64,000 nt of DNA from Thalassolituus maritimus (GTDB taxonomy: Bacteria; Pseudomonadota; Gammaproteobacteria; Pseudomonadales; Oceanobacteraceae): positions 1 to 64,000 of the forward strand of contig CAJWBH010000005.1 of assembly GCA_913019975.1 (NCBI GenBank), given 5' to 3'. The notes under the pieces were generated by a model, which was given only the letters and a program-made list of their open reading frames with translations, was not told the origin of the DNA and ran no database searches. How positions within the stretch are numbered: the first letter of the stretch is position 1; every line of letters begins with the position of its first letter. This document shows, in pieces, positions 27,804 to 37,536 of the stretch. The position numbers were made by a program, and so were the translations under genes.

Positions 27804-28577
27804 TTAACGTAACATCTTCTTATCGGTTAAAAGTTTTTCGTTAAACGGATATACGGTGCCTGAATCCGGCTTCATCAAGTGCTGATCTTTATCAGGACAA
27901 TCTACAATCGATAACAAATGTCGGATGACATTAAGACGAGCGCACTTTTTATTATTGGCTTTGACGATATACCAGGGGGCATGATCGCTATGGCTATGCT
28001 GTAGCATTTTGTCACGGGCAAGGGAGTAATCGTCCCAGTGCTCGATAGCTGTAGTATCAATTGGGCTGATCTTCCACTGTTTTAATGGATTAATTCGTCG
28101 ATCATCTAATCTACTTTGCTGTTCATCCCGCGATATATCGAGATAGTATTTGATAATTTGGATACCTGTATCGCAAAGCATCTTTTCAAACGGTACGACC
28201 GCTTTCATAAATTGCTTATATTCTTTTTCCGAGCAAAAGCCCATGACTTTTTCCACACCCGCGCGGTTATACCAGCTGCGATTCATCAGGACCATTTCCT
28301 GCCGACTTGGCAGGTGGGCTGAGTAACGTTGGAAGTACCAGCTATTGGTATCGCGCTCAGAGGGTTTTCCCAGGGCGACGACTCGCGTTTCCCTCGGGCT
28401 TAGATGCTCAGTGATTCGCTTGATGACACCATCTTTACCGGCGGCATCCCGGCCCTCAAATATGACCAGCAGTTGCAGGTCGTTTTTGATAATGTGCCGC
28501 TGAAGTTTAACGAGTTGTATTTGGAGCTCTCTGAGTTCTGTTTTATAGGATGGCTTTTTCTTCGCTGAACTTGTCAT
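27804..28577 (-). CDS. ppk2: Polyphosphate kinase 2 family protein
   Basis: A 257-residue protein with Walker A GRDAAGKDG, DTNSWYFQRYSAHLPS and the lid/Walker B region NRSWYNRAGVEKVMGF, then YYLDISRDEQQSRLDDR. These are standard for class I PPK2 enzymes, which phosphorylate nucleoside diphosphates with polyphosphate. In this island it could supply ATP or other nucleotides to the metal pumps and to the nucleotide genes; that is inference. It is the first gene of the minus-strand half of the island. Confidence 0.92.
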   Translation of the reverse strand: MTSSAKKKPSYKTELRELQIQLVKLQRHIIKNDLQLLVIFEGRDAAGKDGVIKRITEHLSPRETRVVALGKPSERDTNSWYFQRYSAHLPSRQEMVLMNRSWYNRAGVEKVMGFCSEKEYKQFMKAVVPFEKMLCDTGIQIIKYYLDISRDEQQSRLDDRRINPLKQWKISPIDTTAIEHWDDYSLARDKMLQHSHSDHAPWYIVKANNKKCARLNVIRHLLSIVDCPDKDQHLMKPDSGTVYPFNEKLLTDKKMLR

Positions 28578-28643
28578 CACATCACCTTGTTAGTAAATCG
28601 ATTCAGCCTGTCATACAGGTAGATTATCCGATTTCATATTTCC

Positions 28644-29549
28644 TCATACCACTGCTCTGGTTGACGAATTCACCAGAGGTATGGCGGCTATAACCAGGAA
28701 AATACCCAGCCACTGTATTGAAGATAGCGACTCAGCAAAATATGTGTAACCTAAATACAGCCCGAATACAGGCGTTAGAAAACTGTAGACATTGATTTTG
28801 TATAATGGCGCAGTATCCATCAGCCAGAACCACAGAATAAATGGCAGAGCAGTGCCGGGCAATGCCAGTGCCAGTAAGATCCACACGTAATCCCAGTTCC
28901 AACTCAGGGGCGGCAAGGAAGTGTTAAAAAAGGCCAATAGCGACAGGGGGATAGCCCCCAGTAAGAGCTGGAATCCCATGGCATATAGCACATCGACACG
29001 ATTAGCAGACTTCTTCAACAAGATATTGCTGATCGCTAAACCCGCAGCGGCAATAACAACATAGGCAATACCGCTCAATGACTGAACATCTGTGGCGAAA
29101 AGACTTTCCGCACTGATGACCACAATTCCTGAAAAACCGAGTAGAGTACCCAGCAGTGCCCGCTTCCCTATGCGTTCGTTCAGAATATGCCAGCCCAGAA
29201 GGCCGGCAATTAGAGGTTGTGTGTTGGTGAGTACGGTTGCCAGTCCGGGTGTGATTAGGCTGCCCGCATAGAACATGCCCCAGAACCCAATACTCGTTGC
29301 GGTTAGACCAATGCCAAGGATATAGAGGCAGACTTTAGTGGACTTTGGGAAAGGTCTACCTAGCATCCAAGCGATGACAATTAAAAAGAAACCCGCAATC
29401 GCTGCTCTAAGAAATGCCGTCAACATAATCGGGGCATAGGGTAAACTAAGGGAGATGAGCGGGAAGCATATTGCCCATAACACCATGGTGAACACAGCGC
29501 CACCAGTAATAAATACCTTAGCCGGCATAGGGCGAATCGCTATATCCAC
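28644..29549 (-). CDS. EamA/DMT-family transporter
   Basis: A 301-residue protein with about ten membrane helices in two EamA repeats, including TNTQPLIAGLLGWHILNERIGKRALLGTLLGFSGIVVI and the second repeat ending LGIFLVIAAIPLVNS. Drug/metabolite exporters of this kind move amino acids or small metabolites; the substrate cannot be read from the sequence. It stands between ppk2 and a small exported protein with no tight overlap. Confidence 0.85.
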   Translation of the reverse strand: MDIAIRPMPAKVFITGGAVFTMVLWAICFPLISLSLPYAPIMLTAFLRAAIAGFFLIVIAWMLGRPFPKSTKVCLYILGIGLTATSIGFWGMFYAGSLITPGLATVLTNTQPLIAGLLGWHILNERIGKRALLGTLLGFSGIVVISAESLFATDVQSLSGIAYVVIAAAGLAISNILLKKSANRVDVLYAMGFQLLLGAIPLSLLAFFNTSLPPLSWNWDYVWILLALALPGTALPFILWFWLMDTAPLYKINVYSFLTPVFGLYLGYTYFAESLSSIQWLGIFLVIAAIPLVNSSTRAVV

Positions 29550-29594
29550 TGTCTAGCTGCTGGGTCTTTCTGGATTCTCTTCCATTACCATATC

Positions 29595-29969
29595 TCATTT
29601 ATCAAACAATGAATCCGTTTGTTTAAGTGTTATTTTTAATTGCGCTAGCATTTCATCTACCGTGCCCATGTAATCGTACTTGTATTTACTCATTTTTTCC
29701 TTGACGTGTGGATAGTCGCTGGCCATCAGATTTCTCATAGCAAGTAGTTTTCTTTGCATTCTGTCGACTTGATCCTGAAGGTTCTGCATACGCTCCGGAG
29801 AGCTGCCAAGGGTTTGGAAGCTTGCTTGCCGTTCCGCTACTGTGCGGTCATATTTTTCAATGTCTTTTATGGGGTCATGTGCAGAGTGTGGATAAGCCAA
29901 TTCAACAAATAACAGCGGGTAGAAAAATACGAATATGGAGAGAGATCTTTTCAACATGTGATTTTTCAT
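29595..29969 (-). CDS. Small exported helical protein, unknown function
   Basis: A 124-residue protein with a signal peptide (MLKRSLSIFVFFYPLLFVEL) and a helical mature part rich in charged residues (YDRTVAERQASFQTLGSS, QDQVDRMQRKLLAMRNLM). It is probably a periplasmic coiled or helical protein. No family recognised. A start at 29957 (MLKRS) is also possible. Lies within the copper cluster, downstream of the cytochrome c gene. Confidence 0.6.
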   Translation of the reverse strand: MKNHMLKRSLSIFVFFYPLLFVELAYPHSAHDPIKDIEKYDRTVAERQASFQTLGSSPERMQNLQDQVDRMQRKLLAMRNLMASDYPHVKEKMSKYKYDYMGTVDEMLAQLKITLKQTDSLFDK

Positions 29970-30031
29970 ATTTATGGATTTAGAGTCGTGATTGCCTAAG
30001 CGGATTTAATTATTTTTCGATGGCGATAAAT

Positions 30032-30613
30032 TCAGTGGTCGTGCGAATCGCTTGTATTGCCTCTTGCTGTCAGTATCTGATATTGATCCGGCGTAAGTGA
30101 TGGAAGCCTTTGTAGAAATGCCACCATATTCCAAATCCGGTCGTCACTGTGAGTTGGTCCCCAAGCGGGCATGCCCGATGCCTTAATGCCGTGCTTGATA
30201 ATCCAGAATTGGCGTTGAATAGCTATTTCTTCACTACCTGTGTCGCTGCCATGCTCATGCCCATGGGCATCTGCCGTGGCGGTCAAGTTAGGTGGGGAAG
30301 GATACAGGCCGATGGTAAAGTCACTCTCATTTTTACCCGGTTTGAGATGGCAGCTTGTGCACATGTCGTTGTAGTCAGCACCTCCAGCCAACAATCGATC
30401 GGACGTATTCAAATTACTAGGAATTTGAATATCGCTGGCAGCTCGGGCAATGGATCGTTCGCGCAGGGTTTCCAGCAGCCAGTAACTGAGTTTGTTATGG
30501 GGCACGTCGGCACCGATGGGATATAGGCCCGAGTAGATAAATAAGCCAGCGCCCACCAGGCCAATGACCGTAGCGATAAGCAGGCTCCTAATAAATGCGG
30601 TGAGCGTTGGCAT
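30032..30613 (-). CDS. Membrane-anchored c-type cytochrome
   Basis: A 193-residue protein with an N-terminal membrane helix (LIATVIGLVGAGLFIYSGLYPI) and one haem-binding motif CTSCH near residue 85, followed by a distal Met region (IKASGMPAWGPTHSDDRIWNMVAFLQRLP) typical of cytochrome c domains. It could pass electrons in the periplasm, perhaps linked to the multicopper oxidase upstream; this is inference. A His-rich HGHEHG segment lies between haem motif and Met ligand. Confidence 0.85.
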   Translation of the reverse strand: MPTLTAFIRSLLIATVIGLVGAGLFIYSGLYPIGADVPHNKLSYWLLETLRERSIARAASDIQIPSNLNTSDRLLAGGADYNDMCTSCHLKPGKNESDFTIGLYPSPPNLTATADAHGHEHGSDTGSEEIAIQRQFWIIKHGIKASGMPAWGPTHSDDRIWNMVAFLQRLPSLTPDQYQILTARGNTSDSHDH

Positions 30614-30636
30614 AGGACATTCCTTAGGTTTATGCG

Positions 30637-30936
30637 TTAGTGCTGATGTTCAGAGTGTTGTTCATCTGAAGCTTTCTTCTGGCCATCTTCACTAGCATCT
30701 TCGTGGCTCATTGAATAGTCACCATCGCTGTGATGCATATCCTTCATGCACTGCTTCATCATGGCTTGCATGACAGGATCGTTCATATCCATCTTGCTGT
30801 GATCCATATCCTTCATTGCGGCGCAATTCGGGTTTTCTGCGTCTTTCATGTGCTCCTTAGGATCATGGGCTTGAGCTGAAAAAGTCACGCCAAGGGCAGC
30901 GAGAACGAGAACGGGGGATAGAAGTTTACGTTTCAT
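30637..30936 (-). CDS. Met/His/Asp-rich periplasmic protein
   Basis: A 99-residue protein with a signal peptide (MKRKLLSPVLVLAALGVTFS, cut after AQA) and a mature part full of Met, His and Asp: MKDMDHSKMDMNDPVMQAMM, KDMHHSDGDYSM, ending HSEHQH. It is likely a periplasmic copper sponge or carrier. Start 30936 is chosen because GAGGAAAC lies eight bases upstream; an upstream in-frame ATG at 30966 is less suitable. It follows copB by about 50 bases. Confidence 0.75.
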   Translation of the reverse strand: MKRKLLSPVLVLAALGVTFSAQAHDPKEHMKDAENPNCAAMKDMDHSKMDMNDPVMQAMMKQCMKDMHHSDGDYSMSHEDASEDGQKKASDEQHSEHQH

Positions 30937-30988
30937 TGAGTGTTTCCTCGGAGGAGTAAAAGTCATGTTGACCAGACAATGTTAATTA

Positions 30989-31858
30989 TTAAAACCAGAA
31001 CCTGAGGCCCGCGACGATCTGGGTGTCAGAGCGATCATCGCCTGCGGCGCGCCGGTAATCCGCTGTATCGCCATAAGTGCTCGTCCATTCCACTCCAATG
31101 TAGGGGGCAAATTGACGGCTGAACTCATAACGCAGACGCACACCCAACGCGAGATCCGACAGGCCGGAGCCTAAACCATTTTCCGGGTCGCCCTTGCCGT
31201 ACAGATTCAGCTCAGCGCGGGGTTGTAAAATCAGGCGTTGTGTCAGCAATAATTCATATTCAGCTTGAGCGGCTAGTGCGGTCCGACCGTTGTCGCCCAC
31301 ATAGGCGGTAACATCCAGTTCAAACCAATAGGGGGCAAGCCCTTGTAGACCCAGCGCCAACCATTGGCGATCTTTGCCTTCGTTATATTGGTCAAATCGC
31401 AGGCCAAGTTGGGTATCAAAATAGGCGTTCAGCGCATGACCCCAGAGCAGATCGGTGGAGCTTTCTTCCAAGGTTCCACTTGCAATATCACCTTCCGCCT
31501 TGATGACGAGTCGATCGAAGGTGGTGCCGTACCATGCCTGGAGGTCGTAAACTATGGTTTCACTACCGGTTTTACTGTCTTCCTGGTATTCGAAACGGTC
31601 ACCTAGTACCGCCCAAAAGCTATGTTCATCGGCCAGCTTCAGTTGTGGCGACCCTGATTGAACGTAGGGGCTAGCGGTCAAACTAAAACCATCCGAGTAG
31701 GCGTGAGGGTCGCGGGCGTCAGCGGGTGCGCTACCACCTTGCGCTTTCTTCTCGCCTTGATCCATCTGTGCAAGGACAAAATTCGCGTGCAAACTGGTGG
31801 CAAATAGCACCAACACTGCCAACCAGTTCATAGTCTTCATTTTCATTCCCATTCTCAT
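30989..31858 (-). CDS. copB: Copper resistance protein B, outer-membrane barrel
   Basis: A 289-residue exported protein with CopB hallmarks: a C-terminal barrel built of alternating strands, ending in FRQFAPYIGVEWTSTYG and the terminal aromatic FWF. CopB is an outer-membrane partner of the multicopper oxidase CopA. The N-terminal Met-rich stretch seen in some CopB proteins is missing, so it is a shorter form. Its start overlaps the copA stop, showing translational coupling. Confidence 0.88.
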   Translation of the reverse strand: MRMGMKMKTMNWLAVLVLFATSLHANFVLAQMDQGEKKAQGGSAPADARDPHAYSDGFSLTASPYVQSGSPQLKLADEHSFWAVLGDRFEYQEDSKTGSETIVYDLQAWYGTTFDRLVIKAEGDIASGTLEESSTDLLWGHALNAYFDTQLGLRFDQYNEGKDRQWLALGLQGLAPYWFELDVTAYVGDNGRTALAAQAEYELLLTQRLILQPRAELNLYGKGDPENGLGSGLSDLALGVRLRYEFSRQFAPYIGVEWTSTYGDTADYRRAAGDDRSDTQIVAGLRFWF

Positions 31859-33735
31859 GACACTACCACCTCACGGAACATGCCCGCATCCATATGAAAC
31901 AGCAGGTGGCAATGCCAGGCCCAGCGGCCCAGGTCATGCGGTGTAGTTAAGTAACTGATTCGTTGGGCGGGCTGTACCGGTATAGTATGACGACGCACCC
32001 GCAGTTCCCCCTGATCAGTTTCCAGTTCGCTCCACATGCCGTGCAAATGCATGGGATGGGTCATCATTGTGTCGTTTTGCAGGATGATTCTGACCCGTTC
32101 ATTATGGCGCAATGATACCGGCGTACTTTTGCCAAATTCGAGCCCGTCAAACGACCAGCTGTAACGTTCCATATTACCGGTTAGGTGGAGTTCGAGTTCC
32201 CTCACGGGTTCGCGCTGGTCATCCAAAATGCCGTCAATGGATTTTAAATCTGCCAGAGTTAGTACGCGATGGCCCTGTGGTCGTAGTCCTTTTTCGCTTA
32301 GATCTCGAAGGCCTATGCCAGGATCATCCAAAGTAGTACGGGGTGTATTGACGCGCTGATCGACAGATGGGCCATACTCCGTGCGTGCGTGGCGCACGGT
32401 AGACGAGGGCTTGGCGAGAGGACTGCGTGTGGCCTGGTTCATACCCGGCATACTTTGGCCGCTGTGCTGGCTGTGATCCATTGCCATGCCACCGTGCATG
32501 TTGGAGTGATCCATGCCCCCCATATCCATATTACCCATGCTCATCGCACTGTGATCCATACCTTTTTGGTTCATTTCCTGGTGACTCATGGCGCCCATCA
32601 TATCGGCCATGGTCAGCCATTCCACCGGATCAAGTGTTGGTATGGAAGCCGACAAGCCTTGGCGAGTGGCCAGTGTGCCTAAAGCATAACCGCTACGCTC
32701 CATACTTTGTGCAAAGATGGTATAAGCATCGTCTTTAGGTTCTACTAGCACATCGTAAGTTTCACCTGGACCAAAACGGAATTCATCGATGCTTACTGGC
32801 TCAACATCTTGGCCGTCCGATTGGATGACGGTCATTTTTAAGCCGGGAATGCGCACGTCAAAGAAGCTGTTACTGGCAGCATTGATAAAACGCAGTCTTA
32901 CTCGGTCTCCTTTGTTAAACAGTCCCGTCCAATTGCTAGCAGGAGCAGTGCCATTCATTAAATACGTGAACGTAGCCGCCGACAGATCGGCTAAATCCGT
33001 TGGATTCATACGCATCTGATTCCACATCTGACGCTTTTCCAGTGCGGCTTGCAGACCCATGTTCGAAACATCACGGGTAAAATCAAAAAACGTAGGCTGG
33101 CTGAAGTTGTATATATCGCTTTGTACTTTTAGTTTGCTAAAAGCATGCATAGGGTTCTCGTCTGTCCAGTCAGAGAGCTGCACCACGTGATCCTGATCGG
33201 TGTGATGTCTTTCACCTGCGCGGGGCTCGATGATCAAAGCGCCGTACATCCCCGTCATTTCCTGAAAACCGGAATGGCTGTGGTACCAGTAGGTGCCGCT
33301 CTGGCGCAGCTTAAAACGGTAGGTAAAGGTTTCGCCTGGGGCGATGCCTTTGAAGCTGATACCTGGCACACCGTCCATCTGATAAGGCAGCAGGATGCCG
33401 TGCCAGTGAATGGACGTTGAAACTGCCAGGCGATTAGTCACGCGGATTGTGACCTCATCACCTTCGCGCAAGCGCAGGGTTGGGGCCGGGATTGATCCAT
33501 TGATGGTCGTGGCCATCCGGGTGACACCGGTAAAATTGACCGGCGTCTCTGCGATGACCAGATCAATTTCACGCCCGCTGAGCACGGGTGCTGAGCCAAG
33601 TGAAGTCGTGCTGCTTACGGCAGCCTGCAACCAGGACGGTGTGGCGGCCAGTACACCACCAGCGGCCAGGCCCTGCACAAATCGGCGGCGACTCAGCTGC
33701 CAGGACGGCTTGGGTTGGGGAAACCATGAGGTCAT
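31855..33735 (-). CDS. copA: Periplasmic multicopper oxidase CopA
   Basis: A 626-residue protein with a Tat-type signal (SRRRFVQGLAAGGVLAA). The copper-binding motifs are complete: HWHGILLP, YHSHSGFQ, HPMHLHGMW and HCHLLFHMDAGM. A Met/His-rich insert (about 390-435, with MDHSAMSMGNMDMGGMDHS) is of the kind that helps bind Cu(I). It oxidises Cu(I) to the less toxic Cu(II) in the periplasm. Expression is probably controlled by CopR through the box at 33826. The name copA is shared by convention with the P-type ATPase at 11004; they are unrelated. Confidence 0.95.
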   Translation of the reverse strand: MTSWFPQPKPSWQLSRRRFVQGLAAGGVLAATPSWLQAAVSSTTSLGSAPVLSGREIDLVIAETPVNFTGVTRMATTINGSIPAPTLRLREGDEVTIRVTNRLAVSTSIHWHGILLPYQMDGVPGISFKGIAPGETFTYRFKLRQSGTYWYHSHSGFQEMTGMYGALIIEPRAGERHHTDQDHVVQLSDWTDENPMHAFSKLKVQSDIYNFSQPTFFDFTRDVSNMGLQAALEKRQMWNQMRMNPTDLADLSAATFTYLMNGTAPASNWTGLFNKGDRVRLRFINAASNSFFDVRIPGLKMTVIQSDGQDVEPVSIDEFRFGPGETYDVLVEPKDDAYTIFAQSMERSGYALGTLATRQGLSASIPTLDPVEWLTMADMMGAMSHQEMNQKGMDHSAMSMGNMDMGGMDHSNMHGGMAMDHSQHSGQSMPGMNQATRSPLAKPSSTVRHARTEYGPSVDQRVNTPRTTLDDPGIGLRDLSEKGLRPQGHRVLTLADLKSIDGILDDQREPVRELELHLTGNMERYSWSFDGLEFGKSTPVSLRHNERVRIILQNDTMMTHPMHLHGMWSELETDQGELRVRRHTIPVQPAQRISYLTTPHDLGRWAWHCHLLFHMDAGMFREVVVS

Positions 33736-33825
33736 TGGTCAATCTCTTGTTAGGGAAATATTGATTGTTCCATATCTTGGTCCCGCATACTAGCCAGGCA
33801 TGCCTGACACCCGCATGACTCCAGA

Positions 33826-33841
33826 ATGACAAAGTTGTAAT
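33826..33841 (+). promoter_or_regulatory. CopR/CusR-type box in the copA-copR divergent region
   Basis: ATGACAA-ag-TTGTAAT (33826-33841) differs by one base from the perfect dyad ATGACAA-N2-TTGTCAT, which is bound by CusR/CopR-type regulators. It lies between the divergent copA and copR genes, so it could serve both. Confidence 0.75.
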
Positions 33842-33919
33842 CTGTGTGTCATCTTTCTGTGGGTAAGCCTAGTTTAGGCTGTTTCCAAAGTCATTCTGCA
33901 AATACGGAGCAGGGTAACC

Positions 33920-34612
33920 ATGCGGCTATTGGTGGTCGAAGACGAAATCAAGACGGGTGATTATTTACAGCAGGGCCTGACCGAAGCGGGCTTTATGGTC
34001 ACGCTGGCACGCAACGGTCTGGACGGGCATCACCTGGCAATGACGGAAACGTTTGACCTGCTGGTGCTGGATGTCATGCTGCCGGATGTGGATGGCTGGC
34101 GCATTGTGCAGTCACTCCGTGAGGCGGGGCGTCAAACGCCGGTACTCTTCCTGACGGCTCGCGACAGCGTCGATGATCGGGTCAAGGGGCTTGAGCTGGG
34201 AGCGGACGATTACCTGGTCAAACCCTTCGCCTTCGCCGAGTTATTGGCCCGAGTTCGAACCCTGTTGCGTCGCAGTACGGTACCGGTAATCACGGATCAG
34301 ATGCGCGTCGCCGATCTCATTCTGGATTTGCCGCGACATCGGGCTATGCGTACGGGTCGTAAAATTAACCTAAGCCACAAAGAGTTTTGTCTGCTGGAGC
34401 TGCTTGTCCGTCGACAGGGTGAAGTGCTACCGCGTTCGCTGATTGCCTCGCAAGTGTGGGACATGAACTTTGATTCCGATACTAATGTGATCGATGTGGC
34501 CATCCGTCGCCTGCGCTCCAAGATAGATGACGATTTTGAGCCTAAATTGATTCACACGGTAAGGGGGATGGGCTACAAGCTGGAAGTGGATGACGAGCAT
34601 GATGTGGAGTAG
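33920..34612 (+). CDS. copR: Copper-responsive response regulator
   Basis: A 230-residue OmpR-type regulator. The receiver domain has the phosphorylated D51 in [14 protein letters not shown] and the switch Lys in [10 protein letters not shown]. The winged-helix DNA-binding domain ends with the recognition region [16 protein letters not shown] and [12 protein letters not shown]. It is paired with the kinase gene that overlaps its end and with the copAB operon on the other strand. The copper signal is inferred from this context and the CopR-type box. Confidence 0.92.
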   Translation: MRLLVVEDEIKTGDYLQQGLTEAGFMVTLARNGLDGHHLAMTETFDLLVLDVMLPDVDGWRIVQSLREAGRQTPVLFLTARDSVDDRVKGLELGADDYLVKPFAFAELLARVRTLLRRSTVPVITDQMRVADLILDLPRHRAMRTGRKINLSHKEFCLLELLVRRQGEVLPRSLIASQVWDMNFDSDTNVIDVAIRRLRSKIDDDFEPKLIHTVRGMGYKLEVDDEHDVE

Positions 34613-36038
34613 TCGTCTTGGCAAGCATCCACTATCGCTAACCGCCCGGGTGATGGCCTTTGTTGCCCTTGCCATTGGGCTAAGTCTTCTGGTGATTGGT
34701 TATCTGGTGGACAACGCGGTCAAGCGCCATTTCGCCGAACAGGACGCTGACGAGTTGGAGGTCATGACAAGGGCTGTGGATCGAGCCTTACGCAAAACGG
34801 GTGACGGCTCTTCACACTTGGGTGAGGCGTTGTCGCACGCGATATCGGGTCATCACGGTGTCTATTTTCAGGTCTGGGATAAGGAAAAGCGCCTGATTTA
34901 CGGCCCCTCAGCGAACGATTTTGCAAAACCTATTAATACCTTTGCCCCGGTGTCCAGTATTCAGGTTGGCAACGTATATCACTGGCAGGGAGATGGGAAA
35001 ACCTACCGGGGAACCATCACGCAAACCCAGGTGGGTGGCCAAGAATACTACATCGTTACCGCCATTGACATGGATGCTCATATCCAATTTCTGGAGAATT
35101 TTCGTCGTAGCTTATGGCTTATCATGTTACTCGCAGGCATGGTGACGCTATTGGCGGCCTGGTATGGTGTGCATCAGGGGCATGCGCCACTGCGCGGGTT
35201 GAGCGAAGCCATGCGTGAAATACAGGCTGATCGCCTGCATGTTCGACTTGATTCCGAGGCGGTGCCTGGGGAACTTCAAAATCTCGTTTCTTCATTCAAT
35301 TTTATGCTTGGCCGATTGGAAGACAGTTTTGCCCGCTTGTCCCATTTCTCCGCCGACATCGCCCACGAATTGCGCACGCCTCTTACCAATATCATCACCC
35401 AGACTCAGGTCGTTCTGGGAAAGTCACGAGGCCTGGTTGAATACCGCGAACTGCACTATTCAAACCTGGAAGAATTGGAACGCTTGGCAAAAATGGTCAA
35501 CGACATGCTCTGGCTGGCTCAAAGCGAGCATGGACTGCTTAAGCCGGTATGGGAGTCACTGGGTATGGCTCAGGAAGTCCGTAAGCTATTTGATTTTTTT
35601 GAGGCGCTGGCAGAGGAAAAGCACATACAGTTAATGCTGGAAGGACAGGCGCCGAAAATTAAGGGTGATCGTGCCATGCTGCGGCGCGCCATGTCCAATC
35701 TGTTATCCAATGCGATACGCCACTCACCCGAGGGAGAAAGCGTGAAGGTTCGTCTGGATGTGTCGGACGAAGGGCAGGTTTTACTCAGCGTACAGAATAC
35801 GGGGCCGGAAATTCCCGCAGAACATTTGCCCAGAATTTTCGACCGTTTCTACCGGGTTGATCCTTCACGTCAGCGCCAGAGTGAAGGGGCTGGATTGGGC
35901 TTGGCGATTGTTAAGTCCATCGTGGAAGCACACTACGGCAGTATCGACGTGTCTTCAGATTACGGTATGACCTCCTTTTCGATCTGCTTTCCACAAGCGG
36001 CTATTAATTGGGACTGCGAAGAAGGGGCTTTGCCATGA
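34590..36038 (+). CDS. copS: Copper-sensing histidine kinase
   Basis: A 482-residue kinase with two membrane helices flanking a periplasmic sensor (about 60-165), a HAMP region ([16 protein letters not shown] type), the phosphorylated H259 in [10 protein letters not shown], and an ATP-binding domain with [35 protein letters not shown]. It would sense periplasmic copper and phosphorylate CopR. It overlaps copR at its start and the MerR gene at its stop (ATGA), so the three genes are probably read together. Confidence 0.92.
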   Translation: MTSMMWSSRLGKHPLSLTARVMAFVALAIGLSLLVIGYLVDNAVKRHFAEQDADELEVMTRAVDRALRKTGDGSSHLGEALSHAISGHHGVYFQVWDKEKRLIYGPSANDFAKPINTFAPVSSIQVGNVYHWQGDGKTYRGTITQTQVGGQEYYIVTAIDMDAHIQFLENFRRSLWLIMLLAGMVTLLAAWYGVHQGHAPLRGLSEAMREIQADRLHVRLDSEAVPGELQNLVSSFNFMLGRLEDSFARLSHFSADIAHELRTPLTNIITQTQVVLGKSRGLVEYRELHYSNLEELERLAKMVNDMLWLAQSEHGLLKPVWESLGMAQEVRKLFDFFEALAEEKHIQLMLEGQAPKIKGDRAMLRRAMSNLLSNAIRHSPEGESVKVRLDVSDEGQVLLSVQNTGPEIPAEHLPRIFDRFYRVDPSRQRQSEGAGLGLAIVKSIVEAHYGSIDVSSDYGMTSFSICFPQAAINWDCEEGALP

Positions 36039-36439
36039 GTCTATTTTCCATCGGAAAATTAGCGCAAGCTGCACAAGTCAGCGTCGAAACCATCCGCTAC
36101 TACGAACGCCGTGGCCTCATCACTCAGCCTCCAAAACCGGCTCAAGGATACCGCACTTATACCAAGGCCACCCTGGCACGGATTTTATTCATCAAACGTG
36201 CCCAGGAACTGGGCTTTACTCTGGAGGAGATCGAAAACCTCTTGGTACTGGGCGAATCCCATTGCTCGGAAGTCCAGGAGTTGGCGGAAAGTAAACTGGT
36301 CAGCGTGCGGTCAAAAATCAACGATTTGTGCCGCCTGGAGCGTGTTTTAGAGGGTTTAGTCACCCAGTGCCGCTCCAATCCCGACAACACAGCCTGTCCG
36401 ATTGTGGAGTCGTTACAACCTGACAAAGACCTCTCCTGA
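36035..36439 (+). CDS. merR: Mercuric resistance regulator MerR
   Basis: A 134-residue MerR. The DNA-binding start is [20 protein letters not shown]; cysteines at 77, 112 and 121 have the same spacing (35 and 9) as the Hg(II)-binding C82, C117 and C126 of Tn501 MerR, offset by five. This identifies it as the mercury sensor. Unlike Tn21/Tn501, it is not divergent from merT but points the same way. Its start overlaps the copS stop by four bases. It should control the promoter at 36447. Confidence 0.93.
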   Translation: MSLFSIGKLAQAAQVSVETIRYYERRGLITQPPKPAQGYRTYTKATLARILFIKRAQELGFTLEEIENLLVLGESHCSEVQELAESKLVSVRSKINDLCRLERVLEGLVTQCRSNPDNTACPIVESLQPDKDLS

Positions 36440-36446
36440 GTCGGAC

Positions 36447-36478
36447 TTGACTCCGTACCGAAGTACGGCGTTTACACT
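36447..36478 (+). promoter_or_regulatory. MerR-controlled merT promoter
   Basis: TTGACT (36447-36452) is followed after 19 bases by a -10 box TTACAC (36472-36477). The spacer contains the dyad CCGTAC-cga-GTACGG, close to the classical mer operator. It reads toward merT, with the merT start about 35 bases after the -10 box. Confidence 0.8.
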
Positions 36479-36510
36479 GGCTTCATTGAATGCATTCCAT
36501 GGAGTCCGCC

Positions 36511-36870
36511 ATGCCCGCAAACGACGAGTTCGCCAAAAATAATCTACCCCTGATCGGCGGGGTGCTGGCTGCTGTTGGCGCCAGCCTTTGCTGCATCGGC
36601 CCGTTCGTTTTACTCACACTGGGGATCAGCGGGGCCTGGATCGGGAACCTGACTCTGCTGGAGCCCTATCGTCCCGTCTTTATCGCCATCGTGATGATGC
36701 TATTGGGTTGGGCGGGCTGGCAGATCCACCGGCCAGTTGAGGGCTGCGAGCCGGGCACCGCCTGCGCCGTACCGCAAACGCGAAAACGCCGACGGGTTAT
36801 TTTCTGGATCATGGCCATCATCGCGTTGGTTCTTGTCACCAGCAGCTACTGGATTCCCCTGATGGTTTAA
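36511..36870 (+). CDS. merT: Mercuric ion transporter MerT
   Basis: A 119-residue inner-membrane protein with three helices and the vicinal cysteine pair SLCCIGPF in helix 1, plus a Cys pair in the cytoplasmic loop (GCEPGTAC). MerT brings Hg(II) into the cytoplasm for MerA to reduce. ATG 36511 is chosen because GGAG lies seven bases upstream and earlier ATGs fall almost at the expected transcript start. No merA follows in this window. Confidence 0.9.
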   Translation: MPANDEFAKNNLPLIGGVLAAVGASLCCIGPFVLLTLGISGAWIGNLTLLEPYRPVFIAIVMMLLGWAGWQIHRPVEGCEPGTACAVPQTRKRRRVIFWIMAIIALVLVTSSYWIPLMV

Positions 36871-36899
36871 AAATGCGTTGCCCAAGACTGGAGTGAATC

Positions 36900-37187
36900 A
36901 TGCACAAAATCACAATAGCCCTTGTATTCACCATCACCAGCCTGTCTGCCTGGGCTAAACCTCAGATTGTCACTCTGAACCTGCCAACCATGAACTGCGC
37001 CATGTGTCCGATCACGGTCAAGAAGGCCCTTAGCAAAGTAAAAGGCGTCACCAAGGCCGAGGTCAGTTTTGAACACAAGCAGGCGGTGGTCACTTTTGAG
37101 GATACTCAGACCAGCGCAGGGAAACTCATTGAAGCGACCACCAATGCCGGTTATCCCTCAACCCTTGTGGAAACAGAAACGCCATGA
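36900..37187 (+). CDS. merP: Periplasmic mercuric-binding protein MerP
   Basis: A 95-residue protein with a signal peptide (HKITIALVFTITSLSAWA) and one HMA domain with the metal loop TMNCAMCPITVKKAL. It collects Hg(II) in the periplasm and hands it to MerT. Thirty bases after merT. A 24-codon frame (37184-37258) follows, overlapping both neighbours; it shows no recognisable domain and may be debris. Confidence 0.92.
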   Translation: MHKITIALVFTITSLSAWAKPQIVTLNLPTMNCAMCPITVKKALSKVKGVTKAEVSFEHKQAVVTFEDTQTSAGKLIEATTNAGYPSTLVETETP

Positions 37188-37254
37188 CAAAACGACAGGA
37201 AAGGCGTTTTGCACAGCTCAGCTGCCCGAAGGGTGGCGTACAGGGAAGTACGTC

Positions 37255-37470
37255 ATGACATCAAATGTGATTTTAGATTCAGAATTGACCTGTCCGAAAT
37301 GTGGCCATAGGAAGCTCGAAACCATGCCGACGGATGCCTGCCAGTGGTTCTATGAGTGCGAAGGTTGTCACGCTGTACTTAAACCCAAACCCGGTGATTG
37401 TTGTGTGTATTGTTCTTACGGTTCGGTACCATGCCCGCCTGTTCAACAAGAGGGGCGTTGCTGTTCTTAG
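37255..37470 (+). CDS. GDCCVxC-domain protein
   Basis: A 71-residue Cys-rich protein: TCPKCGHRKLETMPTDACQW, YECEGCHAVLKPKPGDCCVYC, SYGSVPCPP, ending CCS. This is the GDCCVxC-domain family found next to mer genes; some members carry selenocysteine, but here the positions are ordinary Cys codons. It likely binds metal through paired cysteines. It is the last gene of the forward mer set. Confidence 0.85.
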   Translation: MTSNVILDSELTCPKCGHRKLETMPTDACQWFYECEGCHAVLKPKPGDCCVYCSYGSVPCPPVQQEGRCCS

Positions 37471-37536
37471 AGAACTCATATTGACATTGTACGGTTCAGG
37501 CCGGATTGTTCGCGGTAAAGTGCTTGAGTTTTTCTT

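Noticed and set aside
33826-33841. An additional CopR box upstream of cusCBA
   Set aside because: The ATGACGG/CCGTCAT repeat at 2494-2520 has the wrong spacing and centre for a CopR box and is better read as a terminator.
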